Notes under the pieces: model-generated
The model's input: only the letters and a program-made list of their open reading frames with translations
The model's database searches: none
What the model was told of the DNA's origin: nothing
NCBI GenBank assembly: GCA_023101725.1
Contig: JALJCO010009025.1
Coordinates: 124,001-188,000, forward strand
Direction of reading: 5' to 3'
Origin: Atherinomorus stipes
Lineage: Eukaryota; Chordata; Actinopteri; Atheriniformes; Atherinidae
DNA: 64,000 bases
Made by a program: the position numbers and the translations under genes
Shown: one piece after another, positions 28,601 through 40,600 of the stretch
Layout of the letters: each line of letters opens with the position of its first letter
Numbering within the stretch: position 1 is the stretch's first letter

Positions 28601-31600
28601 TCATGGTTCATGTAACATACATTGACAGCACATTTTAGTTTGTGTAAAAAAAAATTTAATCAAATTTTTGACCTTTGTCAAAAATATTGATGCTTGATTA
28701 ACCAGAGTAAGGGGTCAACTTAGATATTTTTTAACAAATCAAGTTTTAACAAAGTTTTAAAATAAACATCTGAATGGAAAATAATGGATTTTGCATCCAT
28801 ACTTATCTAATTCCACATGCAGCACCAAGATTTGTGAGATACCAAACAAAATAATAGTGACAAGGTTAGAAAAAAACAAGCATTAACAACAGCCATAAGT
28901 AACCAATGTCTAACATGTTTGTGTTGCTGCTAGATATCAGAACTACATCAAGGTATTGAGTCACATTTCTTCATTACAACACTGAGCACAGCTACTGTGG
29001 CTTATTTCTCTCAGCTCATCGAACCAACAAAAAAGTGCAAACAAGCTACTAAGTCTCTGAGCATGCTCAGTGACATCTGCCTGACACAGAGCAACTTTCC
29101 AGAGATTAAAAGTCTCTGAGGTGTTTCAGACTAATCTGGTCACTTTAATTGAAATCACCTACATTCCTAAATAAAACTCTAAGCTAATGTGGAGCAATAA
29201 ATTAGGCTGTAGCATCCACATTTGTAGAGTAGCATATTTATTCAGATATCTTTGAAGCTGCAATTTGCCTCTTCAGTATATCTATTGGTGTTTTAAAAAG
29301 GAGAAAATAAAGCAAGGATCACCAAATCCTCCTGGGCTGATGTCCCGCAGGTTTTCAACGTACCCCTCGCCAATACACCTGGCTCAGATCAATGACTCAT
29401 CAAGCAGAACTTCATTGGCTGTTGGATCCATTTCATTTGAGTCAGGTGTGCTGGAGCAGGGGGAATGTTGAAAACCTTCCTGACACTGGTCCAAGAGGTC
29501 TGGATTTGGTGACCCCTGAAATAGAGTATGTTAGTCATTCCCAAAGTTACAGCCATTCAGATTTGTCACTTTGCTCAAGCCGTGAGCCAAATGAAATCCT
29601 CTCTCATCTTCCACAAACTGTCCCTGCCCGTCCTCCAACATCAATGTCAAACTGGTCCTCCTCTACCACCTCATTCCTCTTTTTGCTCCTGCTTGTCTCT
29701 CTCACTCTGCCCCATCTTCACACTGCTCAATCTCTCTCCTGTCCCAGGGTCGCGCTTTAATTAACACTTGAGGTCTTATGAGTTTCCCCATCTCCTCATT
29801 CATGCCTGCACACACCCACACACAGTCCTGCGCACACTGGCATATCTACACACGAGCATGTTGCGATCCCATATGCTTGGTGCTGCAAGTGTTGATTGGA
29901 GGGTAAGTTTGTTGACTCTCCCACACACATCGATTAGCATGTCAATCACTCTGCAGTCGCATTCAGTCCACACAATAGGGCCAGTAACCAAAAAAAGAAC
30001 CATACCTGTTTGTGGTACTCTATGCCCATCGAGAGTGTGTTGATGAGGATGGCAATCATGATTCCTCTGTTGAAGTATCTGCTGCCGACAATAAGTTCCA
30101 GTTTGATTCGGAGTCCCACCCAGCAATTCTCCCACAGCCTTTTCTTTGGCTCAGATACCTGTGCATCACCACAACAGGGATTGCTACAGCGGCATGGGCT
30201 GCTGCTATGACAAGGGCTGTTGCCATGGCATGAGTTGTGGTGCCCATGCTGCTGGTCTTCAGGCTGCGCGTTAACATTTTCGCTGCCACAAAGCTGGTTA
30301 TAATAGACACAGTATGGGCACGCCGAGGATTCCCCCGAGACTTCCCCCGGCAACGGCAGCATAGGATGTCCAGCAGACCCATCTGCAAAGACACCAGGGT
30401 GGAGGAGATATAAACATGAGCCACATAAATCATACATCTACAAGGACAAAACAAAAAGCAGATTGTAGATGTTAAATCATGCAGACAGTCAGTCATTCAA
30501 TAAATTTTCTGTCCAGTAAAGAAGAGGACCTTTTCATTTATGGAAGACAAAAACTCAATAACATAAAAACCACTGGGGAGCTGGGAAGCTTTTTTGCGGA
30601 AGGAGAGCTCTTTTATTAGAACAGGGATATGCAATTGTGAGCGTGTGTGTGTGTGTGCGTATCTAAAGGCGCTAGGATTTCAGAAAAATTCATTAGCAAT
30701 ACCCTTGGGAGGAATGCTCCGATGACATAACAACAAACACTAATCTAGGAAGAGAAGTTCACTTGTCATCACAATTACAACAAATTCATGTTTCACTGGA
30801 GACTGATAGAGTAAATCCAATCTAGTGGTTCTGTGGTGTGTGTCTATAGATAATGAGGGCTGCGAGGACTTGCTGAAAACGTCTATCTTTGTTATGTGTA
30901 GAGGGGAAAAAAACCCCACTTATCTACAGCTGTTGGCGTGGAGCATTATACCGACTCATTTCTCCACACAGTTGCATGCAGGAAGTTTCCCAGCAACACT
31001 TAACATTAAAATTTGATGCGCTTTTTCTCTGCTGCTTAACCAATCTTATATCACTGCCTGAAATCGTAACATGGAGCACTGTGAAAACATTTAAATAAAG
31101 TGCTGAAAACACAGAGGAGGTTTGTAAAGTCTAACACAGAAATGATGACAGGATTACCAAGACTTGGATAGAGCAAATTTTTAATGTTGCTGTAAATTTG
31201 AGCACATATTTTGCTGTTTCTTCAAAATTTGTGCCACACTTTTGTCTGAATACACACTGTCGGTGAGAATTGTTTTTAGCTTTGTAGTGATTGCTCACAT
31301 GGCCACAGAACAATTAAAAAAAACTAGCTTTCATCAGTAAAAATCAAGAATATTAAGAAGCAAGAAGAAAAATATTGGGATAAAATGTTTGGCTCAATTG
31401 CTTGAAAGCGTCTTTAAGCTTGAACGTGGACTTGTATTTAAATTCTATGTTCTATAAGGCACATTTGTCCTGGTGTATTGAGGTGTAAAGGCATTTGTTC
31501 CATTTCTCAGAGCATAGTTGTTCAATGACTTTGCAACTGTTATAACTGAGTTTCCTTTATATTCATCCCATTACATCCTTTAATCTCTATCTTTGTAGTT

Positions 31601-34600
31601 CAGACATGATCAAGGCTTATAACACCCTCGAGTATGATCTTGTATAAAGGAAACACATCTGTGCTGCCTTGCGACGGACTGCCTGAATAAATGAATCCAC
31701 AACTGTGTTCATGCATTCTGCTTGCCTTGTCAATGCAATAGAAAATGTGCAGCCCCCTAGGTTCCTGGAGCTCTTCTGCTTTTTCAATATCCAGCAACGC
31801 AGCTGGATTCCTCACAAAATTCAAGAGATCATGACCACAAAAGAATCCATCTCATCAGGCTTCAAGGCAACGCGTTTTGCCAAGGCTCAGCGGACACAAC
31901 ACTGTCCTATATGAGTCTTACACTAATGCTGCCGCATTATTTTGTTACGAATCTTATTAACATCTTACTCTGAAAGAGATGCTGCCACATTAAAAGCAAT
32001 TTCTGATCACCTAAACCTGTATAAGGTCATACAGGGCAAAATTCAAATTAAGATGAGAGGAGTATATCTCACTTGCATTATGTAGACACCTATCCACCTT
32101 AATTACATCTGGTGACATAGCGCTGGTTCCAGATCTGCTTGTCATGATCATCTTTATGCTTCTGTTTTAAGCCAGTAGCTTGTTTTGGACTTGTTTATAC
32201 ATAAATTAGGTTACTTGTTTCTGTCAAAAGATTTAGCAACACCAGCTGCAGCAGTGAAATCAGTGCAGAACAGAATTTTAGGGGGAAAGATGACTCATTT
32301 TGGGGATAAGAGAAAAACTCGAGTAATTCTCTCTGTATGCTTTAAAAGATATGGATATAATGATGGCTATAATGGGTACAAACACTGCAGTGCTCACTAT
32401 GCTCTATAACATGCAAACAGAAATATGAAGGAAAATATCTCATCTGCAACTCCTGTTTTTTTATTCTTTAAGAATAATGTGATCAGATATTATTAGTTAT
32501 AATATAACAGACAGCAACTCATCTGTTTTTGTTTTTTTCTCATTGAAACAGAGCGAGAATGACATAAAGCTTTTTACCAATGGAAAGGTTTGTTGTTATT
32601 GTTCTCCAAAATGTTTTTGATAAGAGTTTGGTTTAACAATCAGTTCCCCTGTCCATGTGTTACTGCTCTGATTGGTTTGAGTTTACAAATGATGACAGAT
32701 ACATCTATGATTCATTCTATCACCTGACAAGGATGAAAGCCGAAAGCACATGCCCTTTTCCAAACACGTTCATCGGATAATTTTCCCAGTGGTTCAGTGA
32801 AACAAACCATCCAGTATGTCAGGTTAACATTAACCCCACATATGCTGACAAAACTATATTTTACTATGCCAAAGGTGGAGTTCTCTTCTTGAGTAAATGT
32901 CAAGTAATCTTCATGTAAGTACTCCCTCTAAATGTGCAGCCTGACTAAAAGATACTTTTGAATATTCTTTCTCTGAAGAAGGATTTACTGTAGATGAAAT
33001 TAAGAAGCTTATCCTTATCTCCCTAACAAACAAAAACAGAAGCACATGAAAGCTTTGTTCAACAAAAGAATAAACACTGGCTGTGTTGCCGGAAAGCAGG
33101 GGTCCACGCTTTGACAACCAGATAGAATTTTACACCTCCACCCCAAAAAACCCCAGAGTGCTACACTGTAACCTTGAGAGCATTCACACACTCGCAGACA
33201 GACACACACCCTTGGTTCTCACCATGCTCAAGCACCAGCTGTGGCAGTCTATTGATGGTCTCTGTGGCAACCAGCCTCTTCTGGTCCTGGTCCTTATCAT
33301 CCAGGTGACTGAAGAGGGGTGATATGAAGGGGTAATTAAAACCCTTCTCTCCATTACTGACAGTGAGCTCAGGCTGGTGGTGTTGGTGATGATGCTGGTG
33401 ATGAAGATGATAGCGCTGATGAAGGTGTGGCAAGTCATTGGGGGCATGGCCTGAGTGCCGGTTGGCAAGTCCATTCATCTCCCCGACTCCGCCCCCTCTG
33501 GCGGACCCACCGCCCTGGTCTTTGCGGCACATGCACGTGCAGTGAAAGCGAGCGCGTCTCTGAGTGAGGTAACGGGATAGTCGTCGCCACGCCTTCCGGC
33601 CCAGGTGTGCCAGGTAGCGGATGATCTCCTCGTAGCAACTCCCTGGTTGGCTGTCACTGGCCAGAGTGGAAGCTGACTGGTGGAGCTGGCGGGCGCGCTG
33701 CTCCGATTTCATTAAGGCGTGTTCTCTCTGCTTTGTTTCAGAAAACTGGGTTGCTATGACGACCAGGCACAGGTTGATCATGAAGAAAGAGCCCACCTGA
33801 TCAAGACAATGCAAATATTACATACACTTGCTGTAAAGCACGTTAACCCTACGATGTTTGAACAGGTGATTGTGTGTGTGAGTACTTACAATTATGAGGA
33901 AAATGAAGTAGATGAAGTTATAGAAGGAGTGTGCATCCATGACATAGTACATGATGTCTACCCAACCCTCTAAAGTAATTACCTGAATAAAAATCAGCAA
34001 ACCAACCAAAAGTAAGCACAGTGGTCTCTACTTAACATGTCATCAAAACCTCATGTTTTCCTGTAAATCAATTCTGCAGGTGTTTACCTGAAAAATGGCA
34101 ATCCATGCATATCCAATATTATCAAAGTTAATAGCTCCTTTGTGAGGGTTTATTTCCCCAGCCCTACACTCGTTGTAATACTGAAACCAGTTCACACATG
34201 ATACTGGCTCATCTACTCTAAATCCTGTCTCTGAATGGGCTTCCTCAGCACCCAGGAAGCAGTAGGTCCCGCCTACACGGCGACGAGGCACATCAGAGCA
34301 CCGAAGCATCCCATTTTCTCTCTCTGTAGAGCAGATGAAGGGGTGATCATCTGTGCCATCAGGCTGAAAGTAACCATTCAGGAAGGTGACGTTATATCTC
34401 CTGTGAAACAAAGCAAAAAGTGAACAAACAGATGCTTCAGTTTAATTTAATTCAATTACTATATTTTTATATTACAGGTTTGAGTCAAACATCCCATCAA
34501 AAGACCAAAACATCAACCAACTGCTCTGTTTTCAAGTACCTATACAAAACCACAACTGAAATTTGTTACATTAGTGGGTGTTTATGAAAACTCAGTACTG

Positions 34601-37600
34601 TGTATATTAGGGAATATGGATGTATACGGTAAATCACACGTTATGGCTAACTTACGTCATTTTCAGTTTTATCTAATCAATTTTATATGACAGCACAAAG
34701 GAAAATACAGTTATGCTAGATGCTACACTACAATTTAAAGAAATACTCCCTGAAATCAATAATCATTACTAGGATCAGGTCATGATTTAAAGTTTTCATC
34801 CGTGTAAACATGGAATGGCCTTCAAAAACAAAAACAGTGTTTGACTGAAACCAAATGAAGCCAAATTGATTTTCTGAGAGATAAATCATTTCATTGACCT
34901 TTTGTTTCCACTAAAGGTCTGTTTACTTGAAGAAATAGAAAGATTGTATGAAACACACAAGGGTGATAAAGGAGGAAATGAGGAAATACAGAAAGAGAAA
35001 TATGGATGAAGGCAATAGAAAAAAGGCAGGGAGGGTGCAGTGGGAAGATAAGCTATCAATCAGATGTGAAGAAAAGGGTCACAATGGAGCGCTGCTGTCT
35101 CACTTCTTATAGGAGGAAGGTCATTTTGCCTATGAAGAAGAAAAAAAACCAAATTGCTACCCTGACCATTAATTCAAAGGAAGAAAATAGGTAAAAGGTA
35201 AAAGCTACTGTGTGGAACATATATGAGTCAAACAGTACAGTTTGACTTTTCTTTTTTAATGCCGATGTTACAGCATGTTACACAAATTAACACTTTATTT
35301 AATTATCTGTTTATTCATTTATGTGTTTATTCATTTGAAGACTGCTGTTCTTCAACACAGAATTACTTATTTCATGTTGCTTTAACTAGAGGGAAATTTG
35401 GGGCAGCAGTGTTCAAGGTATACCATGTAACTTTTGACCCATACATTGGCCTAATGTAAGTAATAATACATGTTTCTGGGGTCAGTATACAGCACTTAAC
35501 ACATGTCGGTGCTCCGAGTGGGCTGCCCTCCTCAAAAAAAAACAAACATTGTACCTTTGCAGTAGGGGATCCATCTCTCATTGAAACATGTGACCAGGAA
35601 CACTTTGCTTTAAAATTTTATTAAATCTAACATTTGATTTAAATTTCACATTTAAAATTTTATTGAATTTACTAAATTTTGTTATGATTATACTGTTGTT
35701 TTTATATATACATTGTTTTATTGTTGGAAAAACAAAAAACAAAGAAAGGCTACTACAATATTGAATTTCCCTTCTGGGATTAATAAAGTATTTTTCATTT
35801 AATTTAATTTATGGCTCGATGACTTTGCCATCAGACGGTCAAAGTGGTCTGCAAACACAATTCCAGGACACAGATATAGACTGTTTAATTTTGCGATAGT
35901 TGTGTGGCCTGTGGGAAGTTACAGGTTTAGTGCCCCATAGCGGCCAAAAGTTACACAGTATCCCTTTAATCCCTGCTTTTTGACACAAGATCACCGTCTT
36001 TAGGTGCTTTCGGACTGTAGGAACCTTTTTGAGTTCCTATAACCTTTACGGGAACCAGGGCGTTTTTTGAGCATTCGGACATATAGGAACTAGGGACCTC
36101 GGACCTCAGTTCCTATAACTTTTTTAGCTCCTACTCCGAGGCAGGGTCTTTTCGGGGGTCCATAGGAACTGAAATACATAGATATTTGGTGATTGGTAGA
36201 ACTGGCAAGCCGCGCCCCTTGCATGATCTCCGCTTCTTCCAGCCCCGCCATATTGTTTACCAAGATCGTAATAATGAGAACTATTACAATTGGAGTGTAC
36301 CAATTCATTATTAAATCGATCACAATGGTACACATCCCGAATCCAGAACAATTTTGAAATGTCCAAAAGCAATTATTTTCATATTAATTTAATGACCCAA
36401 ATACAGCTGCAAAGTGTGGCAGTAGAATCTGCGGCTGCCGCCCGGACACTTTGGTGGACGGACCGTCCACTAAAGTTCCGGGCGCACTTCAACAAAAGGT
36501 AAACAAGGGAAAGGGAAGGAAAGCTGGTGAGTTAGCTTTTATAATAGCTTTGAATAAAAGAGATGGAAACCCCAAATACAGTTGCAAATTGTGTCAGTAC
36601 AATCTGTGCCACTTTAGTGAACGAACCCCGGTCCGTCCAGTAAAGCGTCCGGGTGTACTTCAACAAAAGGTAAACAAGACGTTAGTAGGGCAGCTTTCCA
36701 ACGCGGGGGGGGGGGGGGGGGGGCTGTTCCGTTACATGATACATATGACCGTGATGAGGGAAAACTGTTAAGTTAGCTTTTATAATAGCTTTGAATAAAA
36801 TAGATGAGAAACCTGTTTTTTATTAGATCTGCTGGGGCATAAATTTGTCACTGTCGCAACGATCACGTCACACATGGTCCCTAATAAGGTCGTCCCTCAT
36901 GTGCGAACGCAAACCGAAGGCGAAGAGTAGTTCTTATGATTAAACTCAGGACACGTACTTATAGGAACTGTGTTCTCAGAACCTCTCTGTCCGAATGAGC
37001 CTTTTGTAGGTGAACATTTGTGGAAATAGTTTCAGATAAGGCACTGGCTACACAATAATGCGAAAGAGACTTTTTTAAAAATTTGGTGCATTTCAACCCA
37101 TATCACAAAACTTAAAGAATCCAGGGGCTTTTTCAGGAGCTATAAAAATTATCTTTAACTAGATGTTTTGTATTTCCGTTGAAGTTAGAGGTAGGAATAA
37201 AAATATTCTGATATAGTCTGCTGAATTGTATTTCAGCTGTATTTGCTTAAGATGTGTTGATATTACGCATTTCAACAAGTTTTCAGGTGTTTATATTTGT
37301 GCTTTAAAAAAAGAGCATCAATTGGAAATGAACACTTACTGCCTTTTAATCCTTGGTCAGTAGTATTTCAACAAGTCATGGAAACCTGTGTTTCAATCTG
37401 AAATGTTTAGCACTGCTATCCCCATCCCAAAGATTCAGGGTGGTCTCAAAAGTACAACCTTTTGGAGGGATGTTTATCTCTTGGTATTCTTTTTATTCAA
37501 GGTTCAACAGTTGATAAAGGCTCCTGAATCCATTGGCTTTAAAACAATGCATAAAGTTTGTTTTTTGTACATTATCATTAACAGTCTGGGTAGTTGCAAT

Positions 37601-40600
37601 AGCAGCAGCATCCTCCAGGTGAATCAACAGCATCAGCACCACAACACTCCCTGTGATTTTATAGGTGACGAGAAGTGAGGTTAGGAGGTGAAAATGATGT
37701 TACCTGATGCTATGTGACCATGTCTGTGAATATGTGAATGGGAGCAGGAGTGAGAGTAATGATGTAACACTACTGGTTAGATGGTGATCCAGGATGACGT
37801 GAAGAAGCTGAGTGAAACTGGTATTCTCTGTGGAAAACTGCCAGTTAGTGTCTGCCTCTGACAAACATGCTAAATTCATTTAGTACACTTTACTCCCTGA
37901 TTCGTGCTCTCTGGTGCTTTGAGAGGACGACACAATCATACAGACAGAGCTGATTAGAACTAAAAAATGATCAGACCATTTATGATATTGATCCCCACCA
38001 GAAGGTTATCAGCTGTGAGCAAACTTTTGACACAAGATTGAGGGTAATAGGACAGATGCCTGCCTATTTGTGACATATGTCTGTTACTATAGTAACTCAC
38101 ATCTTGACATCCTCTCCCATGAAACAGCGGTTCCTCAGTAGCCCTGCCCACAGCTGAACACCAACAATGCCGAAGATGAAGAAGACAAAGAAGCACAGTG
38201 CCAGCACGTTGCCCAGCATTGGAAGTGTGTCTAGCAGGAGAGTCACCAGGATACGCATACCTGCCAAAACACACAGTGCAAACACTAAAACACTTAAACA
38301 AGGAAATACCGTAGCTGCAACCTGTCAGCCAAAAGGAAACATAAGTCACAGTTAAATTCTCCTTTTAATCTGTAGAAACGTAAGCAGTGCAGTTAACTGA
38401 ATGATTAAAAAAAAGTATGAGTTTAAATGCCAATCATTTTCCTCCAATCGACTCTGCAACTGGCATTATGGTTACTTCAGATACACCCAGATTTTACAAA
38501 CGCTCAGGTTGAGTTATGGCAAGGTCACAGGGTGTAGCAGAGAAAAACATGAAGTTGGCTGGACAGCTTGTGCACTGATCTGTTGAGAGCGACAAAGGCA
38601 TCACAATGATTTTCATGACTTTGCTTACTGTGTCCCAATCTGTTTCCACTTGGATTCATCTAAAGGGGAGCAGCAGTTTTAAGCAGACATGTGGCTTCTG
38701 TTTCTAGTTAAAGAAATGAGGTAGAGTTTACAATGTGGTCAGGGAGCACAAGGACAGTTGACACATTTTTTCTTGTCTTGACTGTGACTAATGAGGTTGC
38801 TGACTTTCAGCTGAGGGCATTTCCACATCAGATGAGCGGAGCAGTAATTGCAGCCACTTCTGTACATTGTCCAATTAATAGGAACTGAAAGTTGATGGGA
38901 CACCTTATTATAAACTTAGGTAGGTCTTGCACTGTCATCATGTTTAATGCTTTGTTTAGACAGTGGCTTTTCTAAAGTCTACAACCCAAAGCAGACTTCT
39001 GGTAACTGTTTCTGCTGATGCTTTGCTAGGTGTGGACTGTAGTCTTCTCTTCCTTATTTCTGGGCAATTTGCCTTCAGAGTGAATATCAGCAAGTCAAAC
39101 ACCTGATCAGTTGGACTGCAGTCAGCTCAGTGACTTGTGGGCCTGAGAGCATTCAGTGTTTGAACATAGAAATCTCTTTAGTTGTCTCATTTCATTTCCT
39201 TCCAATGTTTGACTTGCAGCCCTGCTCTAAAGCCAGGACTCTTCATCCAACAGTTTAAGCTTGGCTTATGCTCATTTACCAGATCGGACTTCCAGTCTAG
39301 GGCTCTGTTAGAATGTTTACTTGAATTTGTGATGAATAAATGGGTTAATAAAATGTTTTCACAATGCACAATGCTGAATTTTTGTCCTATAAAATGCTCT
39401 TGTTCAGCGTCCATGTTTTTATGCTGATAAAAGCACTGATTGGTCTAAAAACAATCGCAGTGCAAGGCATCAGGTGTGTTTGGCTTCATGTGATGCAGTG
39501 AGGCACTGACTTGATGTGATTTATTATGGTCCAGAAGCAATGCATGATGGTTAAAAAACTTGCTTGACTTTTATTGTCATTGAATAATGACACATTGTCA
39601 CATGACATTAAAACCACGCAGGAGTGAGGCAGCTGCAGTCAGGACAGGTCAAGGTCTGCAACTACTCTTTGCTCAGGCTGGGAATCACCTCTGTGATGAC
39701 ACAACCTGATCCGTTCTGGTTATCTCTGTCCCGGCAGTAAATTCTCCTACATGTACATCACACAATATACAGGTTTTATTTCGAGCAGGAAATAAACAAC
39801 AGTAAACAACAGCTAAACAGAAAACAGTTTAGCTGAAGAGTTGCTGTCCTGTTTCTGAAAAAGCAGTCTCTCCTTTAAGGGTTATGTTTATCGTTTTGAA
39901 TTACTTCCTTTTCACCCTTTCAGCAATTTATTGATAATAACCTCATGAAAGAGATAAGAAATTAAAGCAACCTTTACCCATCTTGCATTTCAGAAAGCAT
40001 AGCAAGATAATTTGAATATAAACAGTCCCGCCTCACTCCTAAGACACACCCACTCATTCCTTCTGCCTCCCAATGCAGAAGCAAAGGTCTGACAGGCAGG
40101 TCTCTTGGACAATCCCAGGGGTGCACCCCACTTCAAGGATTGGTTGGAGTTTTCATTGAATATTTAGAGATTGGAATAATATTTTATTTTGATTTATTTA
40201 TTTATTTTTTTATATTATTTTCTATGACCTATTTTTAAGTTGAGTTGTACAGCACCTCGGGCTCCAAAAGGATGTTGTTAGTGTGCTCTATAAATAAATT
40301 GAACTTGAACTTGAACTTGATTAATGGTGGGTCTATCTTGTTTTTCAGAGTTCCATTACCTCATTCATAGCATTTTACCCTGTTAGAAAAATAGTGTAAG
40401 AATGCAACATTGGTAAGGGTTGCTTTAAACACTCTTTAAAATAGTTGATCAAGCTAATAGTCTGGCAAGATTAGCTGTTGAGAGCTCACTCATGTTCGTA
40501 GACCTGGCTGGAGGCTTTTTAAGTTCCTTTTCTTACCTGAAATGCAGTTTGTACCTGTAATAAATTCACTTTAACACACCAACCAGCTTATTCCTTATTT

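Larger units (their letters stand above)
25060..30005. other. cacna1h intron 10, 4.9 kb with transposon remnants
   Basis: It contains a DNA-transposon fragment (26,952-27,170), a Tc1-like transposase remnant (27,700-28,085), a polypurine tract (28,350-28,525) and a hAT-like MITE (29,313-29,518). A 97-codon open frame on the plus strand at 25,646-25,939 has no recognisable features. Confidence 0.55.
34401..38100. other. cacna1h intron 6, 3.7 kb, with LINE tail and a large transposon
   Basis: It holds a LINE-tail remnant (35,735-35,815) and a roughly 1 kb inverted-repeat transposon (36,000-37,013). The remainder is anonymous. Confidence 0.55.

Noticed and set aside
31600..31914. Overlapping open frames on both strands in intron 9
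   Set aside because: Neither matches a family I know, and exons 9 and 10 join in phase without it.
34043..34087. Read-through of the exon 7 frame beyond FQV
   Set aside because: The conserved continuation ITLEGW is in exon 8, joined by clear donor and acceptor.
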